A stretch of DNA of 64,000 bases, taken from assembly GCA_030267565.1 (NCBI GenBank), contig BRXU01000003.1, positions 4,873,001 to 4,937,000 of the forward strand, given 5' to 3'. Source of the stretch: Pleodorina starrii (lineage: Eukaryota > Chlorophyta > Chlorophyceae > Chlamydomonadales > Volvocaceae). Both the position numbers and the translations under genes were made by a program. Shown in pieces: positions 33,251 to 44,202 of the stretch (positions are counted from its first letter, which is position 1; the number at the start of each line of letters is the position of its first letter). The notes under the pieces are model-generated. The model did no database searches, was not told where the DNA came from, and saw only the letters and a list, made by a program, of their open reading frames with translations.

Positions 33251-36200
33251 TCAGTGCCCCATGTCCGCAAAGCTGCCGCTAATGGCGCTCTGCACAACGA
33301 GGTTCACGTTGAGGCCGGTAATGAAGAGGAACAGCAGCCAGGCGATCGCAGAGACATACCACCGGTTGGCGTGCTTGCCGATGAAGCGCTTGCTCGAGGT
33401 GAAGTGAACCAGCGGGAAGACCGCGAAGGGCAGCGTCAGCGACAACACCACCTGCATCGGATGGCGACGGCGGCGGGAGGGCAGAGGCGGCAGCGACCAG
33501 TTGAGCCAAACGGCGGCGGAGAACAAGCGGCGGCAGTGCAGGGAGGTCAGGGCCTAAGGGGTTTCCGACTCCGACTCCCGGAGTGCGCCGAGTAACAGTG
33601 CATTCGACAGACGCAGACGACGACGACGACTCGGCGCACGGAAGTCACGCGCGAGAGTCACGCGCGTGACCGACAGCACTACAATGGTACACAAGCACCG
33701 CAGTAGCGTGGGCGGGCGCAGCGTGTACCCCGAGCATCACGAGCAAAGGGCAAAGAGCAAAGGCAGGGGCAGGGCGAGCACCGGCGCCAACAAGCCAGTG
33801 AAGAAGGGCCCGAGTGCGGTGTGACAGTCGACATCAAGCCTTTCTTTACCCCGCCATCCAACCACAACAACGCCACCCAACAACGCCACCCACCCCCCCC
33901 TCGCTTCCCCCGCTAGCTCTCCCCCGCTCTCTCACTCACCTGCGACAGCACCAGCAGCTTCGCCACGCCCTCGCGCCCCATCACCGCCGCCACCACCGCC
34001 GCCGGCACAATCGCCGTGCCGCGCGTGATCAGCCGCCGCAGCCACGGCCTCAGTTTGATGCTCAGAAAGCCCTCCATCACAATCTGCCCGCTCAGGGTGC
34101 CGGTGATGGTGCTGTTCTGTCCGCTCGCCAGCAGCGCAATCCCAAACAGCACCGACGCGGCCTTGGCGCCCAACGAGTGCGACAGCAGCTCATACGCGTC
34201 GGCAATGTCCGCAATGTCGGTGCGCGGCGGGGTGCCGTAGTGGAATGCGGCGCCGGCCACAATGAGAATCGCCGAGTTGACGATGAAGGCGAGAAAGAGC
34301 GAGGCCGACGAGTCAATGGCGCCGAGGCGGATGGCCATGCGGCGGCCGCGACTGGTGCGCGGGTAGGCGCGCGTCTGGATGACGGACGAGTGGAGGTACA
34401 GGTTGTGGGGCATGACGGTGGCACCTAAGATGCCCGTGGAGAGGTAGAGCATGTCGCGGTTGGTCACAATCTTGGCGCTGGGCAGGTAGCCGCGCATGAC
34501 CTTGGCCATATCGGGCTTGGCCCTGATGAGCTCGTACATGAAGCAGGCCTGCAGCAGCATTGGAGGGGGACAGGGAGTGTGATATGCTCCTTTACATAAC
34601 AGTGAGTCACTGCAGCAGCAAGGGGGAGGTGCATGAGAACGCGTCCGTGGACAGACAGAAGGTGCGTGACAACAAGGTGTGTGAGGAGGCGGCAGTGAAA
34701 AAGGCCAAGGCAAACTACCAGAGGCTTTTAATGCCCCCGCCCGGCGGATGCCGTACGATCGCGGGTACGCTGAACCGGGCAGCAACAAACGAACGAACGG
34801 ACGAACTAAGCGAACCACAACGCCCCCGCCCGCGCCCGCCCGGCGAGACACCTACAGCAGCAGCGCCGCCGCCAATCAGATGCGACCCAGCTCCTCAGCC
34901 CAATGCTGGGTTCTGGGTCCGTTCGTTAACGCCGTCTCCGTCTCCGCTGCAATATATATATTTTTTTACCCCGATGCCGTCCTCTCTTCCTCTCCGCCAC
35001 ATGTCCCCACCCCGCCTCCCCCTTACGCCTCCCCCTCGCCCCCAGCCCTCGCTCCCACCCCGCCTCCTCTGGCCCAATCCCAATCCAGATCCCAATCCAA
35101 ATTCAGATCCGCATCCCGAATTCCAGATCCTCACCGCAATGAGCGCCGTGAGCACCGCCACCAGCACCTCCAGCGCCCGGAAGCTCTTGGCCTCAAACAC
35201 CAACATGATCAACACGTCCACTGCCGTGATCAGCACACCCGCCCACAGCGGGATACCCAGAAGCAGATTGAAGGCGATGGCGCAGCCCACCACCTCCGCC
35301 AGGTCTGTGGCGGCGATGGCGAGCTCGGCAACCACCCACAGCACCTTGTTCACGCGGGGGTGGTAGGCGTCGCGACAAGCCTGGGGAGGGGCAGGGCAGG
35401 GCAGGGTGGGAGGGGTTATCCACGTATAGGCCGGAGCCCGTGAGCGGAGGGGACAGGGAGTGACAGTGAGGGCGGAGGGGAGGACAGAGGGGCCGCGGGA
35501 CCGGGTTGAGAGATGTGGGTCGGCGGCGTGGGATGTGGGTCAAAGCTAGGAGAATGGGGATGTGGGTCAGAGGCAATAGCGGGGTGCGCTTCAGGACGGG
35601 GGGAGCTACACGGGGGTTGCGATGTGTCCGTATCGTATCCGTACCGCCCGCCTCGTGCCACCCCCCACCCCACCCGCCCCTCCAAGCTCCCCTCGTCCAC
35701 ATACACACACATACACACACACCTGCGCCAGATCGCGGTCCGACGCCACCCCCAGCTTCAGCGACAGGTACTGCAGAAACATGGCAAACACCGAAGAGAG
35801 CAGCACCACAAACAGCAGCGTGTAGCCGAAGGACGAGCCGGCGGCGAGGTCGGTGGCCCAGTTTCCTGGGTCCTGGGGACGAGGAGGGGGAGGGCGGGTT
35901 GGCGGGCGGAGGGGAGAGCGGGGTGAGATACAGCGCGAGGAGGTGTGGGGCCCGAGGTGGCGATGGAGGGATGGAAGGATCTGGGAGAGGGGATAGGCTG
36001 GAGGTGACACGGGGGAGAAGAGCGGGAAAACACGCGACACAGCTGATGATGGTGCAGATGGCTGTGGCCCGACGATCGGTGGCGGGCGGACTCCAAAGAC
36101 GCAGACGCCATGAGTGGAAGGGCATCTACCCCGCACACTACGCGCGTCCCATGAAGACTCGGTGCACGAAAGGAAAGTCTCTGCCATCAGGGTAACTTGG

Positions 36201-36598
36201 GGAGTTGGGCCAACGGTGTTCGCAACATGCGCATCGTAGGAGCACGCGGCAGCAGTGCCTACCATGTAGCCTACGCTGATCAGGAATCCAAGACCGGCAA
36301 ATGCAAAGAGCTTGCGGTACCATGGCGCATCCTCGGCTGGGAAACTGAGGGTAGAATTACTCTCCGGCAACGAAGCGAGCTCGCCTCGCTCCTTAAATCC
36401 AGTCAGCAAAGGCTGGCGAGTGTTGCCATCCGTATCAATGCGCTCCAGGTCGTCACTGCTGGCGCTGCGCGACGGTGGTGAGGGCGGTGCCTCGCCAAGA
36501 ACGACGCTGAACGACGAACCGCGCGGCGGGCTCGACGGCTCCGAAAGAGCTGGCACATACGGATCCATACCAACACTTGTCTCAGCAGCACGAGTCAT
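33251..36598 (-). CDS. NRAMP/MntH-type divalent metal transporter
   Basis: Proton-coupled Mn2+/Fe2+ importer or vacuolar exporter (family role; location not shown by sequence). Minus-strand exons: 36263-36598, 35723-35872, 35135-35380, 33940-34548, 33251-33451, all phase 0, giving 513 aa. The TM1 metal site DPGNWATD (from residue 113) begins exactly at exon 2, and TM6 has MPHNLYLHS (M290). Further family blocks are [35 protein letters not shown] and [23 protein letters not shown]. These resemble bacterial MntH closely, as does the plant/algal Nramp clade. The N-terminal ~85 residues are a Ser/Pro/Asp-rich cytosolic tail with a dileucine-like TRQPLL sequence. The frame is open to an ATG at 36763, which would add 55 residues; the start at 36598 is a choice. 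Confidence 0.95.
35412..35431 (+). repeat. Shared GGGGTTATCCACGTATAGG element, copy 2
   Basis: In the NRAMP intron between exons 2 and 3, lying on the plus strand. It matches 28816-28836 over 19 bases and is followed by CCGGAGC. Confidence 0.75.
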
Positions 36599-37538
36599 GG
36601 TAACAGGCCCTCCAAGTCGCTGGCAACTCCACGCCGCGTCGGGTTGGGTAAATAATGGCCGTTGCCCGAATAACTTGAGACAAATCCTCGGCAATATCCG
36701 CCGCAAAAGTTGACTGACGACAATGAAAACACAACTACTGCGCCCTAGTGTCCTCTTCGCCAAAGAGCCAACACTGCTAAGAGTAAAACCTCCGAGAGTC
36801 CTTTCGTAAGAACCGTATGTTCCTAGCCTATCCTATGTATGTTACAGAAATGAAGCAACTTGCTGATAGAGACCAACTTCTACGTGCCTCGTCCGGTCGG
36901 ACGTACGGCAGCATGCAAAACCGAGCAAATCCATTATATTAATATTTCGACAATGAAGTCCACTGAAGTCTGCGCAGGTTCCTTCGTCTGCTGCAGATTC
37001 AGAATTCAAGCAATGCATGAAACTGCATGTCGGACATAGAGATGAAAGTGAGTGGCCTGCAGTGGCAGTCTGTGGATCAAATGGCACGCAACAATACTTC
37101 TGCATATCTGTCACACGGCTTGGGGCAGGGAAGGGAAAAACTCGTGATGTCAGCTCCTGGGGTCGATGTCAGCGGCTCGACTTCATGGCCGTCAGGAAGC
37201 GAGCAACTACAAGGAGCTGTACTTGGCTTCGAGCGTGCGCCAAACCCAAGGCACGTCCATTTCGCATCAACACATTCATAAGTGTAATGGGCCACGCCAA
37301 CAAGACAGCCCCGCTCCCACCTGCCCCATGGCCATCCCATCGCCCTCCCACACAACTTCCCGGGCAACTTCACAAGCACGCCTGCCTGCGCGTACGCTTC
37401 TAATGTCCGCTTAACCCTCGCCGTACACCTGAATCACGCGTCCCCATCGCCGGCCCCAACACTCCATCCCGAACACCTCCTGGGCCCGTTCGCCATCGTC
37501 GCCTTGGTTCATTCGCTGCGGTTTGTGTGTTTTGTTCG
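36599..37538. other. NRAMP upstream region and SCLY 3' UTR
   Basis: Both neighbours are on the minus strand, head to tail. TTACA at 36842-36846 (TGTAA on the minus strand) could end the SCLY transcript about 700 nt after its stop. The segment 36740-37020 is AT-richer than the surroundings and may hold the NRAMP promoter. No gene seen. Confidence 0.5.
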
Positions 37539-40500
37539 TCACCCAAGCACACCCTGCCGCTGAGCCTCCTGCACAATCAGCCGCGCCGCGCGGTCCACCT
37601 CCTCGCCCGTGGTGTGGCGCCCCGTGGACAGCCGCAACGTGCCCGCCGCAAACTCCAGGGGCACCTGCAACCCAACCAACGATACGGCGCCCCGCGGGTT
37701 GCGTCATCGGGAACGGACCGCATAGGGAGAGGATTGGGGAGGGACGCACGTGCGGCAGGGCATAGTCCCTGTCACGGCACAACATTCTCCCTGAGTCCCT
37801 GTCATGGCAGGAAATTCGGCTTTTGGAAATTGGATGAGCCGCAGCCGAAAGCCCGGCGCACGCAAAACACCCACCGGCCACAACCCCTCGCCCTTCCCCT
37901 TTACCCCTACAAAACCATAAACCGCTACAGAACCCCATAACCCCCCGCAGCTGGCAACCCCAGCAGCTGGCCCCGTCCCACCTTCATGGCTTTGAGGACC
38001 GCGGACACGGACTCCCCGTCGGCGGAGTGGCATGCGGCGCCCGCGGATGCCGCCAACTGCGCCGACAGCCGCTGCAGTGCCACGGCTGAGTTGAGGCCGC
38101 GGATGCTGAGGCTCAGCGTGTTGGGCAGCCGGCGGGCCGGGTCGCTCGGGCCGTTGAGACGCAGCTTATCCTGGGTTGATAGGGGAGGGATGGGGGTGGG
38201 AATTGAGGTGAAATCGCAGCGTTGGGATGGACGTGAAGGGTTGGAGTTGGGGGGAGGGCGAAGCAGCGGAGGAGCAATCGGAGGTCCGGCGTGCGCAGAT
38301 GTCAATTGTGGAGGGATCACCGAACCGAACCGCACCCAATCGAACCGCACCGCACCGCACCTGATCCTCCGGCCGCACCGCCGCCCGCACCGCCGCCAGC
38401 AGCCGCGCCGCCATGTCCGCCATGTGCCGCCTCAGCTGCGAATCCTCCCGCCGGGCCAGCTCCGCAGCCGCGCCCAGACCCACCACCTGAGACAGGCCAG
38501 GTCAGACCAGGTCAGGTCAGGCCAGGCCAGGTCAGGTCAGATCAGACCAGGTCAGGTCAGGACCTACTCGACCCAGCGGCGCATCGACAGCGGGAACGCA
38601 CAATCCAGGCCAGGGCCAACAGGAGCTGGAATGCGCGTGCATCGCACCAAACGCGGGTCACACCCGGATGCACGCGCCACAGAGCACAGTAAAGCCTAGT
38701 ACAGTGAAGCTCACAACAGCGGAGCGCGGCATTACACAGCACGGTACGGCAGGTCACAGCACAGCGCAGCAGAGCACGGCACAGCAGAGGACAGCACAGC
38801 ATGGCATAGCACCGCGCAGCACATCACATCACATCACATCACAGCGCCCACCTGCATCACGTTCTCCGTGCCGGCGCGCCGACCCGCCTCCTGGCCCCCC
38901 CCATAGAAGTAGTTGGCCAGGTGGACCCCTCGCCTGCTCGGGCGTGCTCCAGGGTCCAGGGGGGGACATAATCATGCCAGCGGCGGCAGCAGCAAAGACA
39001 CAACCACGGCGACTGTCGAGCGGCCGCAGTCAGCCGCGGCCCGTCAGGCCCTGCGGCCCGTCAGGCCCTGCGGCCCGTCAGGCCCTGCGGCCCGTCAGGC
39101 CCTGCGGCCCGTCAGGCCCCGCGGCCCGTCAGGCCCTGCGGCCCGTCAGGCCCCGCGGCCCGTCAGGCCCTGCGGCCCGTCAGGCCCCGCGGCCCGTCAG
39201 GCCCTGCGGCCCGTCAGGCCCCGCGGCCCGTCAGGCCCTGCGGCCCGTCAGGCCCTGCGGCCCGTCAGGCCCTGCGGCCCGTCAGGCCCCGCGGCCCGTC
39301 AGGCCCCGCGGCCCGTCAGGCCCCGCGGCCCGTCAGGCCCCGCGGCCCGTCAGGCCCTGCGGCCCGTCAGGCCCTGCGGCCCGTCAGGCCCTGCGGCCCG
39401 TCAGGCCCTGCGGCCCGTCAGGCCCTGCGGCCCGTCAGGCCCTGCGGCCCGTCAGGCCCTGCGGCCCGTCAGGCCCCGCGGCCCGTCAGGCCCTGAGGCC
39501 CGTGCGTCATAAGCTCATAACCGACTCCAGGCCCTCCCAAACCAACCAACCATCAAGCATGTAACGAACACGTGCCCACAACCCACAACAACAACAGCGC
39601 TGGCGCAGCTCCGTATGCCGTACACCCCTGTCTGTACTGAGCCCGTCGTGCGCCCTACTTGCATGCCGTACCTGATGTACAGCGCCGCCACGCCCTTGGG
39701 CGCCCCAAACTTGTGCCCCACGATGGTCAGGGCATCCACCCCCAACGCCCCCACGTCGAGCTCCACTTTGCCCGTGCTCTGGGCCGCATCGCTGTGAACC
39801 AGCAGCCCCGCTGGTGGGGCTGGGGCACCCGCCTGCCCGCCGCCGCCGCCGCCGCCGCAGGCGGCGGCGGCGGCATTGGCCCTCGCGTGCGCTTGTCGAG
39901 CGGCCGCCGCGATCTCGGCGATCGGTTGCACGGCGCCCACCTCGTTGTTACTACGTGTCGTACGACGCGAGGCGGGTGATGGGGCTCAAGTCAGGTCAGC
40001 ATCAAGAAGAGGGGAATGCGGCGCAGGCGCGATGACAGCGCGGTGCAGCGGTGCGGCAGCCTGGAAAGCCTGAAATACGGTGAAAACGCTCAATTGTGTG
40101 GCATAGCGCAACGGGGGGAACACGGAGCGCCCGAGATGCAGGTGGGACGAAGTTCTTCCCAGCGAGACGCGCTCGCCAACGACCTATCCCCCGACCGCCA
40201 ACGACCAAACCACCAACGACCAACGCAGGCCGCCCGGCATCATATGCCGGCAGCCCAACAGCCACCTGTGCATCACGGTGACGAGCGCCGTATTGGGTTG
40301 TACGGCTGCCGCCACTTGCTCCGGATCCACAAGGCCCTCGCCGTCGACAGGTACGGCAGTGTACGTCAGGAGTCCCTGCACGTCCGCGACGGGCCGACAA
40401 CAATAAAAAAACAGAGAGACCGAGAGAGACAGAGAGACTGAGAGGCCCGAGGGACCCGAGGAAGCCCAGCGCAAGGCCCTTGCTGGCGAACAGAGCCAAC

Positions 40501-42104
40501 TCTGGGGCCTATCCCGCAGATCCCGCCCACCCCCTTTCTCCCCTCAATCCTCCGCTGTGGTTCTTCTTTATTACCGTAACCCCCGAAAGTCCTCGCACGG
40601 AAGCGAGCGCCCGCTCGCATCAGGCAAGGCGCGCGACAGGAGCGCAGTCCAGGAGCCGTCCACCGGGGCACAGTGCACCCAACAAAGGAGCGCACTGCCG
40701 TACCCCGCCGTACTGTCGTACTCTGCCGTACACCCCGCCGCCGCTCCCACCCACCTGCTCCTGCAGGTGCCTCAGGTGCACCAGCAGCGCCGGGTGCTCC
40801 ACCGCACTGGTTACCACATGAGGAGGCGGGGCCTGGCGCCCCCCCTGGTGCTGGCCCTGGCCCTGGGCCTGCTGCTGCTGCCGGGCTTGGGCCGCCCGCG
40901 CTGCCATGACGGCGCCGTATAGGGCCCAGTTGTCCGACTCGGTGCCGCAGGACGTGAAGTGTATCTCCCCCGGCTCCTCGGCGCGCAGCAGTTGGGCCAG
41001 CCGACTGCGAGCAGTGTCCAGCGCGGCCTTGCACTGCGGCACGGCACGGCGCGGTGGGCGGGCGGAGGTGGGGCGCGGGGTGGGTGGGCGTGTGGGAGGG
41101 AGCGGAGAAGGGGGGCGGAGGCGGCCAGGGCACGTACCGCGTTGCTCGCCTGCACCGCCCGCCTTTGCCCGTCTTTGGGGCCAAAGGGCGGCTAGCCAGC
41201 TAATTCCCCACCCCCCCTTTGCCGCCTGCGCCCAATGCGACGCCATCCCCGCACAGACGCACAGCTCCTCCCTCCGTGGCTCCGTCCCCCAGGCCTGAAG
41301 TGGGCCGGGAGGCCACCACTCACTCACCACCTTGCCGTACGTGTGTCCGCTGCTGGGGTTCCTGTGTGCAGCATCAGCCGAGAGGAGGGAGCAGGGACCT
41401 CATACCTTCGGTATCCATCGTGACAGGGCCATGGAGGGCGTGGTTGGTTATAATATAATAATTTGAGGGTTGACATCATTGGCGCGTCATTGGCCGTGTT
41501 TCAGTACGGACCGGCACGAGCCAGTCGCCTCCGCCCACCCGCGCACGCACCCGAAGTGCTCAAACAGGAAGGGCGCCATTTCAGCGGCAACCTGCGAGGG
41601 ATGATAAAAAAACAAGGATGGAGGGTGAGCGCGAGCGGCTGCGGGGTGGCACGAGATGGTCCGAGCGGGAGGGCTGCAGGGAACCTCAGGCGTCCATGCT
41701 ACGCGTCCTTCCATGACGGGGTCCTTCCACACGTCTGTCGTTTACGACGGAGACGCCACGGATGCAGTCGGGCGGCGTGTCCCTTGGCCCCATACAGCAC
41801 CGCCCCCTCCTGATTGCTCCCGCTTGGCCCCCCCCTTTCATCACGTCGCCATCGGCCCGCAGCGTCGAACCTCTGGGAAGATGGGTGTGGTCGCATTGTA
41901 GTCAAGGTAGATGCACCCGGTGCGCGTCAGGTGTGGCAGTGCAACGCCGACTCCCGAAGCGGAAGAGCTGTAATCTTGCGCCCCATGCTGTGCCGTGTGA
42001 AGGCGCTCTGCGGCCCGCTGCCAGGCTGCTGACACTGTCGATGCAGACGCATACGGCAGGCCCCCTGCCCGGCAGGCCAGCCATACCGAGCGAGCACCCG
42101 GCAT
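37539..42104 (-). CDS. SCLY: Selenocysteine lyase / cysteine desulfurase (class V aminotransferase)
   Basis: PLP enzyme removing selenium or sulfur from selenocysteine/cysteine. Minus-strand exons: 41871-42104, 41551-41591, 41328-41361, 40755-41033, 40266-40375, 39672-39950, 38852-38933, 38361-38486, 37982-38170, 37539-37664; phases agree, giving 499 aa. Motifs: YLDYNATTPIFPE (66-78), FGNPSSGHTYGK assembled over two introns, FTSCGTESDNWAL, MHSNNEVGAVQPI, HSDAAQSTGK, PLP lysine in TIVGHKFGAPKG (K313), GGGQEAGRRAGTENV, catalytic loop SAGAACHS (C442), LRLSTGRHTT. The GAACHS loop and spacing resemble animal selenocysteine lyase more than IscS/NFS1. Volvocine algae make selenoproteins, so recycling of selenocysteine is plausible. 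The N-terminal ~60 residues may be a targeting peptide. A Gly/Ala/Pro insert lies at about 260-280. Substrate preference is not decidable here. Confidence 0.93.
38490..38562 (-). repeat. Array of CTGAC-containing units beside SCLY exon 8 acceptor
   Basis: Tandem 5-10-bp units; on the coding (minus) strand seven CTGAC and one CTGAT motif occur immediately before the CTCAG acceptor of exon 8. CTRAY is the usual branch-point consensus, so the repeat supplies many candidate branch sites. Confidence 0.8.
39038..39504 (+). repeat. 17-bp minisatellite, about 27 copies, in SCLY intron 6
   Basis: The unit GGCCCGTCAGGCCCTGC is repeated without interruption. Nearly all variation is a single C/T site (CCTGC versus CCCGC); units 1-27 read TTTTCTCTCTCTTTCCCCTTTTTTTTCT approximately, counting plus-strand order. 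Because 17 is not a multiple of three, all three plus frames stay open and give spurious RPVRPC-like proteins. It lies inside an intron of a minus-strand gene. Confidence 0.95.
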
Positions 42105-42304
42105 ATCTGTAAGACGTTACACTACCGTTCCTTTCAAGCTTTTACTTTCACGCTATGACCTGAATCGCAATCAACGCCACCGTGCCGTACTGCGAGGCCG
42201 AAAACCCCGGTTTCGGCTTCGGCGCGGATAATTTGTCAGATTACAGTAGAGGCAACTGGCACATATATTGATTTTCAACACAAGTCGCATATAAAATTTT
42301 GAAG
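42105..42304. promoter_or_regulatory. Divergent promoter between SCLY (-) and PREY-like gene (+)
   Basis: Only 200 bp separate the two start codons, so both promoters and 5' UTRs must overlap here unless a start is wrong. TATAAAA at 42290-42296 lies just 9 nt before the plus-strand ATG, too close to act as a conventional TATA box for a transcript including that ATG. Confidence 0.6.
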
Positions 42305-43203
42305 ATGCTGCGAAGTTACGCTCTGCCGCTGGCAAAGCACGTCACCGCACGGCTCGTCGGCGTCGCGCAGCTCCGCACCACCGCGCTCTGCAGCGATGAA
42401 CCAGTAACTACTTTGTCACAAGAAGATAAAGACCAAGGCAAGTTGTGTGCGAAAACAATATTGAAGATGTTGACCCCCGTGTCTCGTAAGTTTACCGCCA
42501 TCTAGCAGCGTTTCCTTACGATGTGATACTGAATTTCCACAGTTGTTCTGAGAATGAGAATGTGGGACATGGGGGGCGACTTAGGCCCTCGTCCCACCTC
42601 CCTTCTTCTCTACCCAGCCAACCACCTGTGTGGTTACATCCAGGCGGTTCTCCACCCCAAGACATCGCCGATCTGCTGCCCTTCATCGCGTGCCCCCTCA
42701 CGAAGGCCCCGCTGAGGTGCGTCGCAACCCCGGGCGGCAGCAGCAGCCGTCCCTCAACTCTCCCCTCGGAGCAAGAGCAACACGCGCCGTGCACCCGCGC
42801 CTCTCTCCGGCCCCGAAAGCGGCCGGTGAGATGTGATACCACATCGCTACAACCGTTTGACCATAAGCCTCGCTATCTCCATCGCCCCGCCTTCGCAACT
42901 CCCCCATCATGCCGCACGCGTAAATGTCCGTGCTTGCCAGGGGACTCGGGTATGCTCGACCTGTACTCCGTGTTTCCACACCCCGACCTCGACCCGGCGG
43001 GCCGTATCACACCGTGTTGTACTGTACTGTACTGCAGGTACGACAAACAGTTGGGAAAGCTGGTGTGCGACGAGCTGGGCGTTGCCTACTCGGTTCTGCG
43101 CGGCGTCCCCCAGCTGGTGCCGCTGCTGGGGGAGGTGCTGCAGGGGCCTCCGGACGATCCGGCGACGGACGGTGGGGAGCAAGCGTGCCGGGCGCCCTCT
43201 TAG
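42305..43203 (+). CDS. Mitochondrial PREY/Trm112-like (UPF0434) protein
   Basis: Exons 42305-42485, 42644-42716 and 43038-43203 join in phase to 139 aa. The C-terminal half is the Trm112p-like fold: LLPFIACPLTKAPLRYDKQLGKLVCDELGVAYSVLRGVPQLVP. It keeps two cysteines (ACPLT and LVCDE) but not the full zinc set, as in the human PREY protein (PYURF), which stabilises methyltransferases of coenzyme Q and complex I assembly in mitochondria. The N terminus (MLRSYALPLAKHVTARLVG) is an amphipathic, Arg-containing presequence fitting mitochondrial import. Shares a 200-bp divergent promoter with SCLY. The cytosolic Trm112 of tRNA methylation is an alternative, but it lacks such a leader. Confidence 0.88.
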
Positions 43204-44202
43204 CAGGCCGCCGCTCGGCCGAGCGATCAACTGCTGATGGTGAAGCAGCCAGCGTCAGGAGGCGGTTGCGCTGTCGGCGGAAGCAGGCGGTGAACGGGTG
43301 AAGTCTAGGAGTCCCGACGAGCAGCAGCCCCGACTGGGCGGTCCGGAGGCGGACGCGGACGATGGGTACTCCACTACGGTAGCCGACACAACACGAGACC
43401 GGCCGGGCGGACGCGCCTGGACGCGCCTACAACTGGTCGCACACCGCGACCCAGTCTCCTAGCAAGGACGGACAACTCCCCTCCGCTCATGTTCGCCAAC
43501 GTCGCCATCACCGCGGCTCGTGTTTTCCTACCCCTCCGTGTTCCATAAATGCGCTGCCCGACTCATCCAGCGCAAGCAGCGCCGTCCGGCGGGCTGCCCG
43601 ACACCGCCGCCTACGTCCGGAAGCAGACTGCAACCCATGAGGAACTCAATGCCAGCTTCTTCGATGCGACCGGCGTCGGCGGTCCAGACATGCCGCGGCT
43701 CCGCGGCCGTCCGGCCAAGGGCCGATTCGCCCCCACATTCAGCTCCACTCAGTTTAGCCTCGCCGCAACCACGTCTGTTATCCTCACCCAGTCGCGCATG
43801 TCATGTCGTAATCTTACACGCGGGCCTGGCCTTGCGGCCGCGGCAGACGCCGGCGCAGGGAGGTGGCGCTGGCGTTTCTACACAAGCCAGGAGCCAGGGG
43901 CGCAAGCCGGCACGCAGTATCGGACATATCCCACCCCTTCCGCCGATGCCAACTCCTCCACGCCCCCAAACCCCGCCAGCCAGCTGCCAACACCTGCTGC
44001 CAGCCGGCTGATCAACTCCAGGCCCCACTCCTCAGACCTCAGCGCCGGTCAGCAGAAGTCCCGACCCGGCCTGGGAAGGCTGTCGCGTCAAGTCGCCCCT
44101 CGCCGCGGTCATAACCGTGCTCCTCCTTTGCCTCCGCCATCGCCGCCCGCCCACTGGCACATTCGTCCTCCTCATCCGCCATCGCAGCCTTCCCTCCTCT
44201 GC
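43204..44202. other. Convergent 3' region of PREY-like gene and SDE2
   Basis: No gene recognised. TTACA at 43814-43818 (TGTAA on the minus strand) is a plausible SDE2 polyadenylation signal about 390 nt after its stop. A 382-codon plus-strand frame (43549-44697) overlaps the antisense of SDE2 exon 3 and has no domain, so it is not called. Confidence 0.55.
43814..43818 (-). terminator. Candidate polyadenylation signal TGTAA for SDE2
   Basis: First TGTAA on the minus strand downstream of the SDE2 stop codon, about 390 nt away. Confidence 0.4.

Noticed and set aside
39038..39504. CRISPR-like array
   Set aside because: Units abut without unique spacers and the context is a eukaryotic intron; it is a minisatellite.
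38668..39564. 298-codon plus-strand frame with RPVRPCGPSGPAARQA repeats (and a 199-codon frame beside it)
   Set aside because: Produced by the 17-bp minisatellite, which keeps all three frames open; lies in an intron of SCLY on the other strand.
37539..42104. Assignment as NFS1/IscS housekeeping cysteine desulfurase
   Set aside because: The catalytic loop GAACHS and flanking sequence fit selenocysteine-lyase-like proteins better; the desulfurase role is still kept as an alternative.
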